A stretch of 22,225 nt of DNA, taken from positions 1 through 22,225 of the IMG/VR virus record IMGVR_UViG_3300049783_000444; one strand, given 5' to 3'. The position numbers were made by a program, and so were the translations under genes. The notes under the pieces are model-generated. The model was not told where the DNA came from. It saw nothing but the letters and a program-made list of their open reading frames with translations, and searched no databases. This stretch comes from a virus. Shown piece by piece: positions 6,301 to 13,176 of the stretch (its first letter is position 1; each line of letters starts with the position of its first letter).

Positions 6301-6643
6301 TGAGAGTATTCGTGAGAAGATTGCGGATGTACTTGGGGGAGAATATGAATGTACCCTTGACCAAATGTACGATATTGCAGACGCTATCGTAGCTGCACTA
6401 CCATCAATGGTTAATCCTCTTGTGTGGGTCCACAGTTACGATGGGGATAACATTCACGACACTAAGTGTAAGTATGTAGTTGATGTGAATGACAGTGGTG
6501 GAAGACTCTGGGTATTGGCTAAGGGTTTTCGTGGTGGTGTTTCTGACATTGGTTACTACCCTAGCGCAGCAATAGCTCAAGCAGCAGCAGATACAGATCA
6601 TGTTGCTGATGTCATGGAAGCACTTACAGGAGAGACACAATGA
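6287..6643 (+). CDS. Hypothetical protein with REKIA module (118 aa)
   Basis: The start overlaps the exonuclease end by 14 bases; AGGAG lies about six bases before it. The N-terminus has a SIREKIADVL...MYDIADAIVAAL pattern, a helical module that recurs twice in the next gene. The C-terminal half (VWVHSYDGDN...YYPSAAIAQAAADTDHVADVMEAL) resembles small phage proteins that end in an A-x-A-A-x-x-D helix. The function is unknown. It is one of three genes between the exonuclease and polymerase halves. Confidence 0.8.
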   Translation: MGLSNESIREKIADVLGGEYECTLDQMYDIADAIVAALPSMVNPLVWVHSYDGDNIHDTKCKYVVDVNDSGGRLWVLAKGFRGGVSDIGYYPSAAIAQAAADTDHVADVMEALTGETQ

Positions 6644-6924
6644 AAATGCGTGAGAAGCTTGTACTAGCAATGAATAGCCATGATACACAAGCACGTGTAC
6701 ATGCTGCTATAGATGACTTTGAATATGTTGATGGTCACATGGATCATTTACACACGCTTCACGCAGACGCTATCATAGAAGCACTATTTAACACAGATAT
6801 GCGTGAGAAGATTGCAGGTATTATTGATGACTGCCAAGCATTTTGCAATGAAGATGTAATGCCGTACTATTGCGCAGACAAAATAACGGCAGCATTTACA
6901 GGGGATACACATGGGACTATCTGA
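6640..6924 (+). CDS. Hypothetical protein with two REKI modules (94 aa)
   Basis: Starts in an ATGA overlap and has AGGAGAG upstream. The protein appears to be two related modules. The first runs from MREKLVLAM to LHADAIIEALF and the second from MREKIAGII to CADKITAAF. Each has a basic-acidic REK start and an A-D-x-I-x-x-A-[LF] end. The central part is His-rich (DGHMDHLHTLHAD). The repeated units may be helical hairpins. The function is unknown. It ends GTI-stop inside the next gene's start, a junction repeated from the previous gene pair. Confidence 0.75.
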   Translation: MKMREKLVLAMNSHDTQARVHAAIDDFEYVDGHMDHLHTLHADAIIEALFNTDMREKIAGIIDDCQAFCNEDVMPYYCADKITAAFTGDTHGTI

Positions 6925-7357
6925 AACAATTACAGATATAGACATCAGGCTTGGTAAAGAGAAACGTGATCTACTAGAGGAATATAATAGCAAGTTTAGC
7001 TGGTTTAACGAAAATACATTGGCTGACGTAGTAGACATAGCAAGTGCTGATCTAGAGATTGAACGACAGAAAATCTTAAGTAGGCTTATCGACATACGTG
7101 ATTACTTCAAGGATAGGGTCAATAACCCTCATGACAGAGAGTTGGTGAGGTTGGGTGTAATACGACAGCTTTATATCTTAGGTGTACCTTGGGTAACCTA
7201 TGGGCAAGGGCTAGTGCTTTTTAATGATACTAAGATTGATAAGCCAATAATCTATGCTCTACAAAGTGGCAAGTGGAGGGTCAAAGGTAAACAGATTTGG
7301 TATCGCTCTGGTGGTGTACAAAAGTTTATAGAAAAGTATATACGGGATAAGGAGTAA
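6911..7357 (+). CDS. Hypothetical coiled-coil protein (148 aa)
   Basis: ATG at 6911 is preceded by AGGGGAT and overlaps the upstream gene by 14 bases. Residues 5-70 are strongly charged and helical (IRLGKEKRDLLEEYNSKF...LEIERQKILSRLIDIRDYFKD), suggesting a coiled coil. The C-terminal half (VPWVTYGQGLVLFNDTKID...GKWRVKGKQIWYRSGG) looks beta-rich. No family is recognised. It directly precedes the polymerase gene, so a replication accessory role is plausible from position only. Confidence 0.75.
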   Translation: MGLSETITDIDIRLGKEKRDLLEEYNSKFSWFNENTLADVVDIASADLEIERQKILSRLIDIRDYFKDRVNNPHDRELVRLGVIRQLYILGVPWVTYGQGLVLFNDTKIDKPIIYALQSGKWRVKGKQIWYRSGGVQKFIEKYIRDKE

Positions 7358-7360
7358 TGT

Positions 7361-8980
7361 ATGACCCATGATCGCAAGAGTAACCTACATGATGACGCAT
7401 GGAAATACTGTGCTTACCTAAGCTTCAAGATGGACTGCGCTAGAGAGCAAGAGGAGGTACGCTGGTCCTTCCTACGTGATAAGGCACAGGGGCACTTCGA
7501 TGACCTCACAGTGCAGCAAGGGGCTAAGACTACTGAGCTTGCAAAGGCTATGCCTAAGAAGGCTGTCACTAGAATTGCTACTATGCCTAAGGAGATGTTT
7601 AACCAAGCTGTGACTAAGGTTGTGACTAAGCCTAAGTCTATGTACAAAGCTGATGGTACTCTTAGTGTAATGGGCACCAAGTGGAATCATCTGCTGGATA
7701 GCATGTCATTACCTAGGGATACTACGGACCCTATCACTGTTGAGGTTAAACCTGAGACACCATCACTTAACTCCTACAAATGGTATCACTTGCTCAAGTC
7801 GGAGAACATGCCAAGTGATACTGTAGGGCCTATCACAGTGGTAACTGGGTATGTCGATGGCAACCCTAAGGGTCATGCTCAAGTTAAGGCATGGTTATAC
7901 TCTTTGAATTGGGTCCCGTGTACCTTTAAGCACTCACGGGATGACGATGGTGAGCCTAAGGTGATTGAGCAGATCAGGTATATCAAGGGACATGACAGGG
8001 AGGGTGAACTATGTGATAGCGTCAAGAGACTAGCTAAGAAAGACCCAGCAGTAGATGTCCTAGATGGCCTCACTGTATTAACACACAGGCTGGGGTTCTT
8101 TAAGAGTATGCTTGAGAATTGTGTAGTAGATAACGATGGGTCTACATGGTTACGTGCTGAGGTAGGTGGGCTGACGAATACACTGAGGTTTAAGCATAAG
8201 AAGCCTCTAGCTAACCTACCAGCAGTTGGCAAGGCATGGGGTCAGGAGATACGAGATTGTCTAGTGGTACCTAATGAAAAGACTCAGGTACTCTGTGGGT
8301 TTGATATGGTGTCATTGGAAAGCACCACTAAGAAGCACTACATGTATCCTCATGATCCAGCCTATGTTGATGAGATGTCTACAGAGGGATTTGATGAGCA
8401 TTTGGACCTAGCTAAACACGCAGGGTACATCACACAGGTGGATATTGATGAGTATGCACAGGGTACACGACCAGATGTTAAGGAGGTACGTTCTAAGTTT
8501 AAGCCAGCGAACTACGCATGTGTTTACGGCGTGAAGGAGACTACGTTATCTCGACAGACTGGCATGAAGAAAGCTGAGTGTGTCACACTAATCAATGCCT
8601 ATTGGGATCGCAACTGGGCAGTCAAAGCTGTGGCGAAGGGTATCTTCACTAAAGAGACCAAGGATGGCAAGAAATGGCTCAAGAATCCAGTGTCAGGCTT
8701 CTGGTATTCACTGCGATACGATAAGGATATCTGGAGTACAACCAACCAAGGTACAGGTGTCTATTGCTTTGACAAGATGATTGCCATTGTGAGGGGCAAG
8801 GGAATTAAGTTCAACGGACAGTTTCATGATGAGGGGGCATATGCTGTTACTAAGGGTGCGGAGGATGATAACGATAAGCTGCTCAGGTCTTGCGTAGATA
8901 AGCTAAACGATCAACTAAAGTTAAACGTGCCATTAGATATTGATTCACAATATGGGGCAACTTATGGGGGTGTACACTAA
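7361..8980 (+). CDS. Family A DNA polymerase lacking the exonuclease domain
   Basis: The replicative polymerase in 539 residues, against about 704 for T7 gp5; the missing part is the exonuclease encoded at 5809. Motif A is FDMVSLES, with D315. Motif B is R377-x3-K381-x3-Y385 with YG at 389-390, exactly the O-helix spacing. Motif C is HDE at 489-491. The N-terminal 165 residues hold repeats: KKAVTRIATMPKEMF then NQAVTKVVTKPKSMY (66-95), and a 21-residue unit at 107-127 recurring at 140-160. Residues about 164-205 (VDGNPKGHAQVKAWLYSLNW) match the start of the thumb in related enzymes. The start follows AAGGAG at 7349-7354. The protein ends DIDSQYGATYGGVH. Confidence 0.95.
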   Translation: MTHDRKSNLHDDAWKYCAYLSFKMDCAREQEEVRWSFLRDKAQGHFDDLTVQQGAKTTELAKAMPKKAVTRIATMPKEMFNQAVTKVVTKPKSMYKADGTLSVMGTKWNHLLDSMSLPRDTTDPITVEVKPETPSLNSYKWYHLLKSENMPSDTVGPITVVTGYVDGNPKGHAQVKAWLYSLNWVPCTFKHSRDDDGEPKVIEQIRYIKGHDREGELCDSVKRLAKKDPAVDVLDGLTVLTHRLGFFKSMLENCVVDNDGSTWLRAEVGGLTNTLRFKHKKPLANLPAVGKAWGQEIRDCLVVPNEKTQVLCGFDMVSLESTTKKHYMYPHDPAYVDEMSTEGFDEHLDLAKHAGYITQVDIDEYAQGTRPDVKEVRSKFKPANYACVYGVKETTLSRQTGMKKAECVTLINAYWDRNWAVKAVAKGIFTKETKDGKKWLKNPVSGFWYSLRYDKDIWSTTNQGTGVYCFDKMIAIVRGKGIKFNGQFHDEGAYAVTKGAEDDNDKLLRSCVDKLNDQLKLNVPLDIDSQYGATYGGVH

Positions 8981-9074
8981 TGGTGACATAAAAGCAACAC
9001 AAGAAGTTAATAATAATTAAATAGTGATGATTACACTTGTAAACTGACTATACGTACATGAGAGGATAGACACT
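8981..9074 (+). promoter_or_regulatory. Intergenic gap with candidate motif copy 2
   Basis: This is the longest gap inside the replication block. It is A+T-rich (ATAATAATTAAATAG around 9010-9023), then has AAACTGACTATACGT at 9041-9055, related to 120-134, and a GAGAGGA site before the next ATG. A new transcript or a processing site beginning here would fit. No convincing sigma-70 pair at the right spacing was found. Confidence 0.4.
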
Positions 9075-9287
9075 ATGGAATATGACGCTGAGTTGCATAA
9101 CTACGAAGAGAACCACTATAGCGACACAAAAAGTTTTTACACTGGAAATATTTATGCTGACACTAAGGGTAGGTTTTGTAATGGAGCAATAATCAGGACT
9201 AGCCTTAGTGTAAAAGTTGAAGATGGTATCCTACACACGCTGAACACACGCTATAAACTAGTAAACAAACCCGAAGGAAATAACTAA
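9075..9287 (+). CDS. Hypothetical small protein (70 aa)
   Basis: First gene after the intergenic gap, with GAGAGG at 9060-9065 before the ATG. The 70-residue product is rich in Tyr and Asn, with alternating beta-like strands (KSFYTGNIYADTKGRFCNGAIIRTSLSVKVEDG). No family is recognised. It overlaps the SSB start by one base (TAATG), which suggests co-translation with the SSB. Confidence 0.65.
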   Translation: MEYDAELHNYEENHYSDTKSFYTGNIYADTKGRFCNGAIIRTSLSVKVEDGILHTLNTRYKLVNKPEGNN

Positions 9288-9793
9288 TGGCTATTATTAA
9301 AATCGAAGGCATCCCTATCAAGTGGGCAAAAATGACTGAGGATGACCGAGACATGGGGCCTGAGGATGGCTCAGATGTAGCTCTTAAGATCGAAGCAAAA
9401 CAGGGGCAATACACAGTTGACCTCATGTTGAGCGCCGAGAAGAAAGCTGAGTTTATTGCTGCGGGTATCCCGACTAAAGGTCTCGTAGGGCAGAACTATA
9501 AGAAAGACAAGAATGGCGAAGATTACTACTATGCTAAAGCACCGCACTTTAATCCGTTGTTCAAAGACCCAGCCACAGGTGAGCAAGGAGTTCTCATTGG
9601 ACCACCTAAGATTTGGCAGACAGTAGATGGTGAAGTAGTACCTTGGGTAATCTCTGATCATGGTAAGCTAGGGAATGGTACAGTGGTTACAGCGAAGTTC
9701 AATGTGTATAAGCAGTCGATTGTGCAGTTGATTGGCCTGATGATTGAAGAGCATGTGCCTTTTGAAGGTGGTGGTGATGATGGCGGGTGGTGA
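9287..9793 (+). CDS. Single-stranded DNA-binding protein (T7 gp2.5-like)
   Basis: A protein of 168 residues placed between the polymerase and the 5'-3' exonuclease. It has a beta-rich body (IEGIPIKWAKM, VALKIEAKQGQYTVDLMLS, GNGTVVTAKFNVYKQ) typical of an OB fold, and an acidic glycine-rich tail ending GGGDDGGW. T7 gp2.5 and other SSBs end in an acidic tail with a terminal aromatic residue that contacts polymerase and helicase; here the residue is Trp rather than Phe. The family also conserves the YYYAKAPHFNP stretch around residues 80-91 in my reading. It would coat single strands and coordinate the replisome. Confidence 0.85.
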   Translation: MAIIKIEGIPIKWAKMTEDDRDMGPEDGSDVALKIEAKQGQYTVDLMLSAEKKAEFIAAGIPTKGLVGQNYKKDKNGEDYYYAKAPHFNPLFKDPATGEQGVLIGPPKIWQTVDGEVVPWVISDHGKLGNGTVVTAKFNVYKQSIVQLIGLMIEEHVPFEGGGDDGGW

Positions 9794-9794
9794 T

Positions 9795-9944
9795 ATGGTA
9801 GAGGATCAAGTGACTATCCCTAAGAAATACTATGATGATCTTAGGGAGGCTTACTTTTGGCTTCAAGCACTAGAAAGTGCTGGTGTAGACAACTGGGATG
9901 GCATTAGCTTTGCCCAAGAACTTTTAGGGGATAACAACCAATGA
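9795..9944 (+). CDS. Conserved small protein (49 aa)
   Basis: The chosen ATG at 9795 is one base after the SSB stop; an in-frame ATG at 9780 inside the SSB tail is possible. The pattern VTIPKKYYDDLREAYFWLQALESAGVDNWDG..FA matches a common small phage protein (ALxxAGVDNWxG), predicted to be a helical hairpin. The function is unknown. It ends in an ATGA overlap with the next gene. Confidence 0.7.
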   Translation: MVEDQVTIPKKYYDDLREAYFWLQALESAGVDNWDGISFAQELLGDNNQ

Positions 9945-10174
9945 CTACAATTACAATCACAAGCGTACCAAGCCCTGAGGATAAAGCACTGGGGTTTGAA
10001 CCAACGGTACTGCTATCATTTGATGATGTAGATGATGCTGTTGCGTTGGCCTATGTCTTCTCAGTGGCGTCACGTGCCATCGGGTATACATACATTGATA
10101 GCTGTATCCTGATGGATACTAATGACACTACTTGGGACTCTGAGGAGTTCATGGGTACAACCTTTGAGGAATAA
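9941..10174 (+). CDS. Hypothetical acidic protein (77 aa)
   Basis: Begins in an ATGA overlap. The 77-residue protein is strongly acidic (FDDVDDAV, TNDTTWDSEEF, FEE at the end) and probably mixes strands (TITITSVPS) with one helix (AVALAYVFSVASRAIG). No family is recognised. A DNA-mimic role is possible for a protein this acidic, but nothing shows it. Its last bases include a 14-base word repeated at the end of the next gene. Confidence 0.7.
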   Translation: MTTITITSVPSPEDKALGFEPTVLLSFDDVDDAVALAYVFSVASRAIGYTYIDSCILMDTNDTTWDSEEFMGTTFEE

Positions 10175-10182
10175 GAGGTGAC

Positions 10183-10383
10183 ATGATGTTCAATAATTGT
10201 ATTCATAATATAACAGGATATGCCCCATTTAACCTTAAGAAGTTCCCAATGTTGATAGAGGTTGGCGATGGTATGGGGGTTAAGAAAATCTTGTGTGATG
10301 CACCAAGTGATATACCTCAAGAGACTGACTTTATAATTCTTGAGGCACCCGCTGTGTCGTGGTTTACGGGGGACAACCTTTGA
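10183..10383 (+). CDS. Hypothetical small protein (66 aa)
   Basis: AAGAGGTG lies just before the tandem ATGs at 10183 and 10186. The 66-residue protein has no clear motif; it contains FNLKKFPMLIEVGDGMGVKKIL and a proline- and aromatic-rich end (APAVSWFTGDNL). No family is recognised. Its end carries ACAACCTTTGAGGA, the same word as at 10157-10170 but read in another frame, and this word provides the ribosome-binding site for the next gene. Confidence 0.65.
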   Translation: MMFNNCIHNITGYAPFNLKKFPMLIEVGDGMGVKKILCDAPSDIPQETDFIILEAPAVSWFTGDNL

Positions 10384-10395
10384 GGAGTAAAGCAA

Positions 10396-10629
10396 ATGGC
10401 AATTAACATTGACTTAGCTGGGGCTATGGATAAGATTACCCCTGAGATGTATGAGATTGCATCACGACACATGACAGATGTGTATATTGACAGGTGTGAT
10501 ATCTATAAAGTTTTCTGTGAGGATATTCTGGGGATTAGTCTACAGGAGATATCTAATGCTGATCTTAGGTCAACTTTGGATGAAGGTTATAACCCTATAG
10601 AAAAATCCTTGTACGGTTTGCTTAAATGA
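10396..10629 (+). CDS. Hypothetical protein (77 aa)
   Basis: GAGGAG at 10382-10387 precedes the ATG by eight bases. The 77-residue product is mostly helical (LAGAMDKITPEMYEIASRHMTDVYID) with two Cys in the middle. It ends EKSLYGLLK and overlaps the 5'-3' exonuclease by four bases (ATGA). No family is recognised. Confidence 0.7.
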   Translation: MAINIDLAGAMDKITPEMYEIASRHMTDVYIDRCDIYKVFCEDILGISLQEISNADLRSTLDEGYNPIEKSLYGLLK

Positions 10630-11396
10630 CAGTTAAAGATTTCACAGTATTAGTTGATGGGGACGTTGTAGCATACCGCGCAGCGTGTTCCCCCATCAGA
10701 ACCTTCAACAGGTTTACACAGGAGGAGGACAAGCGACCACCAACAAAATCAGAAGCCATTGCTAAAGTAGATACCCTCATGATTGAACTACTTGAGGGGG
10801 CCACTGGTAAGGATATCCTACAGAATATCCCATGTGAAACCTTTATCACTGGTAAGACTAACTTCAGGCATGACTATGCTGTTACTGCGCCATACAAAGG
10901 TAACCGTGCTGAGACAGTCAAACCTGAGTTTCTACCAGAGTGTAGGGTATATCTTAGGCTCAAGTATAATGCTACCCTAAGCGTCAATGAGGAAGCTGAT
11001 GATCTACTGGCGATTAGGGCTACTGAATTAGGGCCTGATGCAGCCTGTATTGCCTCAACTGATAAGGATATGTTGCAGGTCAATTGCTGGCAATGGAATA
11101 TCACTAAGAAGGTCTTAACCTATGTTGAGCCTTTCGAGGGGCTACGATGGTTCTATGGGCAGTTGATCGAAGGTGATCGTGCTGATAATATCATGGGTGT
11201 TCGTAACATTGGGCCTAAGAAGCGTGAGAAGATTCTAGCGGAGTGTACAGATGAGATTGACTTGTACAATGCTTGTGTGGCAACTTTCATGGCTAGTGGT
11301 TTGACTGAGGGAGAGTCAATAGATAGGCTACTAGAGAACGGCAGATTGGCATGGCTTAGACGTGTGCCTGAACAGATATGGAGACCTTTTACATGA
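10626..11396 (+). CDS. 5'-3' exonuclease (FEN/T7 gp6-like)
   Basis: A nuclease of 256 residues that removes 5' ends, RNA primers and host DNA. The metal-binding acidic residues are visible: D11/D13 (LVDGDVVAYRA), E123/D125/D126 (NEEADDLLAI), D146/D148 (STDKDM) and D184/D187 (EGDRADNI). The last pair precedes the helix-three-turn-helix DNA-binding element GVRNIGPKKREKIL. The helical-arch residues YKGNR (90-94) are also present. The length fits phage FEN enzymes (T7 gp6 has about 300 residues). It starts in an ATGA overlap and ends in one with the next gene. Together with endonuclease I it would degrade host DNA to recycle nucleotides. Confidence 0.92.
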   Translation: MTVKDFTVLVDGDVVAYRAACSPIRTFNRFTQEEDKRPPTKSEAIAKVDTLMIELLEGATGKDILQNIPCETFITGKTNFRHDYAVTAPYKGNRAETVKPEFLPECRVYLRLKYNATLSVNEEADDLLAIRATELGPDAACIASTDKDMLQVNCWQWNITKKVLTYVEPFEGLRWFYGQLIEGDRADNIMGVRNIGPKKREKILAECTDEIDLYNACVATFMASGLTEGESIDRLLENGRLAWLRRVPEQIWRPFT

Positions 11397-11716
11397 AACT
11401 AGTGATACTCGAAAGTCCATATGCAGGGGATGTATCTGCAAATGAAGACTACGCAAGACTGTGTGTACGTGATAGCCTAAGTCGTGGTGAGGCTCCTATA
11501 GCATCTCACTTGTTATACACTCAGCCAACCATTTTAGATGACACAGTACCAGAGGAAAGGCAATGGGGTATTGACGCAGGTTTAGCTTGGGGTAAGGTAG
11601 CTGAGGCAACTGTTGTTTATGCAGACTTGGGTATCTCAAATGGTATGCGATATGGTGTCAACAATGCTATTGATGCGGATCGTCCTGTGGAATTTAGAAA
11701 GCTGGGGGGTTATTAG
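11393..11716 (+). CDS. Nucleoside 2-deoxyribosyltransferase-like protein (DUF4406/DUF7768 type)
   Basis: The start at 11393 (MKLVILESPYAGD) is preferred over an in-frame ATG at 11378 because it gives a clean start at the first strand of the fold and an ATGA overlap; GGAG lies nine bases upstream. The pattern is typical: VILESPYAGDVSANEDYARLCV (strand and helix), EAPIASHLLYTQ, then DAGLAWGKVAEATVVYADLGISNGM. The last part resembles the D-x-G-x-S-x-G-M nucleotide-binding turn of this Rossmann-like family. Phage members may act in nucleotide salvage or base handling, but the substrate is unknown. Confidence 0.72.
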   Translation: MKLVILESPYAGDVSANEDYARLCVRDSLSRGEAPIASHLLYTQPTILDDTVPEERQWGIDAGLAWGKVAEATVVYADLGISNGMRYGVNNAIDADRPVEFRKLGGY

Positions 11717-11717
11717 T

Positions 11718-11933
11718 ATGACAGATAAAGACGCATTTGGAGAATGGCTAGAGAACCCATCAGGTGTACCTAACAAGAGCAACAGGGAGAACCTATATGA
11801 CGCAGCCTATGAAGGTGTCAATGGAGCTAGGCTTGAGGAGCTACTCAGGGGAGCCTTTGTAGATGGCACATGGTACAGCATTATGGTAGATGAGCAGTGT
11901 TACACAGGAGAGGATAATGCCACCCAAGAATAA
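11718..11933 (+). CDS. Hypothetical small protein (71 aa)
   Basis: ATG at 11718 lies one base after the preceding stop (TAGTATG). The frame is open further upstream, but that part is inside the previous gene. The 71-residue protein is acidic and helical (AFGEWLENPSG, NRENLYDAAYEGVNGARLEELLRGAF) and ends VDEQCYTGEDNATQE. No family is recognised. Its last 17 bases overlap the endonuclease I start. Confidence 0.65.
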   Translation: MTDKDAFGEWLENPSGVPNKSNRENLYDAAYEGVNGARLEELLRGAFVDGTWYSIMVDEQCYTGEDNATQE

Positions 11934-12333
11934 GCTCTCACGTAGGGCACTAGCTATCAAGAATGGGTACAAGAGTGGTCTAGAGGATAACATAGCTGAT
12001 CAACTGAAGGCACTAGGTAAGCCTGTGAACTATGAGACTAGGAAGATCAAGTGGGATGACCACATGCTGCGTAGTTATACACCGGACTTCAATCTAGAGA
12101 ATGGCATCATCATTGAGTCTAAGGGTCGCTTCACAGCATCAGACAGGCGTAAGCATGTGGAGATACAAAGGCAGTACCCTGAGCTAGATATTAGGTTTGT
12201 CTTTACAAATAGCAGGTCATACTATAGTGCTAAGACTACAGCTAATCGAAAGACATACGGGGACTGGTGTGATGCTAATGGGTTCAAGTATGCTGACAAG
12301 TTGATACCACAAGAGTGGATTGATGAGGGTTAA
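11917..12333 (+). CDS. Endonuclease I (T7 gp3-like Holliday junction resolvase)
   Basis: The start at 11917 (MPPKNKLSRR) is preceded by AGGAGAGG; an in-frame upstream ATG at 11890 is less likely. The product has 138 residues, close to T7 gp3 (149). The active-site pattern is complete: SGLEDNIADQL with E23, NYE with E40, YTPDF with D57, and ESKG with E67 and K69. T7 residues E20, E35, D55, E65 and K67 are the counterparts. The C-terminal half (YPELDIRFVFTNSRSYY...TYGDWCDANGFKYAD) matches the family. It cleaves branched DNA during packaging and breaks down host DNA. Confidence 0.95.
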   Translation: MPPKNKLSRRALAIKNGYKSGLEDNIADQLKALGKPVNYETRKIKWDDHMLRSYTPDFNLENGIIIESKGRFTASDRRKHVEIQRQYPELDIRFVFTNSRSYYSAKTTANRKTYGDWCDANGFKYADKLIPQEWIDEG

Positions 12334-12348
12334 CAAAGGAGAATTGAT

Positions 12349-12540
12349 ATGAGTGACACTATTTTTGTACTAACAGGGCAAACTGACAGTGGCGACGATA
12401 TTGGACCTTATGCTTGGTCAACAGAACCCACTGATGGTCAAGTTATGGCAGTGTTTGTGCGTGATATTCCAGAGGAGGTTGAAGCGGGGTGTTGTGATTG
12501 GTGGAGTGTGGAAAAGGTTGTACTAGAGAAGGAGACTTAA
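12349..12540 (+). CDS. Hypothetical acidic protein (63 aa)
   Basis: AAAGGAGAA at 12335-12343 is a strong ribosome-binding site. The 63-residue product reads IFVLTGQTDSGDDIGPYAW with PTDGQVMAVFVRDIPEE, a layout seen in small phage proteins (TxSGD..GP..W...PT). It is acidic, with CC near the end. The function is unknown. Confidence 0.7.
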   Translation: MSDTIFVLTGQTDSGDDIGPYAWSTEPTDGQVMAVFVRDIPEEVEAGCCDWWSVEKVVLEKET

Positions 12541-12541
12541 T

Positions 12542-12739
12542 ATGGAAACTATAGCTAAAATCTTAGGCGCAATTGCAGTAGCCCTGTTGATTGGAGCAGC
12601 TACATCTTATGTACTAATGCTTCTTTGGGGGTTTGTCTTAGTCCCACTAGGTGTACCAGCACTGACATTCCTCCAGACATGGGGACTGATGATCTTGCTA
12701 GGTGTACTTGGGGGTATTCTTCGGGGGAATAGCAAATGA
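12542..12739 (+). CDS. Small membrane protein (65 aa)
   Basis: Two hydrophobic segments are clear: about 5-32 (AKILGAIAVALLIGAATSYV, then LMLLWGFV) and about 42-58 (FLQTWGLMILLGVLGGIL). The end is short and basic (RGNSK). It begins one base after the previous stop and ends in an ATGA overlap with the next gene. It could be an early inner-membrane protein, for example in superinfection exclusion, but its position in the replication block, not the lysis block, argues against a holin. Confidence 0.7.
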   Translation: METIAKILGAIAVALLIGAATSYVLMLLWGFVLVPLGVPALTFLQTWGLMILLGVLGGILRGNSK

Positions 12740-13176
12740 CCTCACAAGGGAAAACAGCAGATAAGGGGTTGCTGGAACCCACAGAAAAAGAGAGGGTAGC
12801 AGCACGGCAAAGACAATATAGGTTGGACAACGGTAACGCTTGCACGTTTAAGTATGAGAAAACTATGAAAGGTAAGCTTATGCGTACCTATCGCAACATG
12901 GAGTCTCGTGTTAAAGGTATGCAAGAGGCTAAAGCACATTTGTATGAGGGCCTTTCCCTGCTAGAGAGAGAAGTTTTTTATGCTTGGTCGCTAGGTGACA
13001 AAGATTTCATTTCGATATTTAATGGATGGGTTAGCTCAGACTACGACAACAAACTGTCACCATCTATTGACCGTATTAACACAAACCTTGGTTATACCCT
13101 TGATAATATTAGGTGGTTGACCCACTCACATAACTCCAGTCTTACAAGTAGAAACAGGAAACATAATGAAAAGTAA
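12736..13176 (+). CDS. HNH-type endonuclease-like protein (146 aa)
   Basis: Basic throughout. The C-terminal block SPSIDRINTNLGYTLDNIRWLTHSHN (about 109-134) matches the core of phage HNH-like nucleases, in which D-R-I, G-Y, N and W are conserved. The N-terminal part (TMKGKLMRTYRNMESRVKGMQ) also recalls that family. A canonical first His of an HNH motif is not obvious, so activity is uncertain. It starts in an ATGA overlap and itself overlaps the phosphoesterase start by 11 bases. It may be a mobile homing-type nuclease or a resident DNA-degrading enzyme. Confidence 0.65.
   Translation: MTSQGKTADKGLLEPTEKERVAARQRQYRLDNGNACTFKYEKTMKGKLMRTYRNMESRVKGMQEAKAHLYEGLSLLEREVFYAWSLGDKDFISIFNGWVSSDYDNKLSPSIDRINTNLGYTLDNIRWLTHSHNSSLTSRNRKHNEK

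Noticed and set aside
7414-7690. Minus-strand frames over the polymerase N-terminus
   Set aside because: They mirror repeated coding sequence of the polymerase and have no ribosome-binding site or family pattern.
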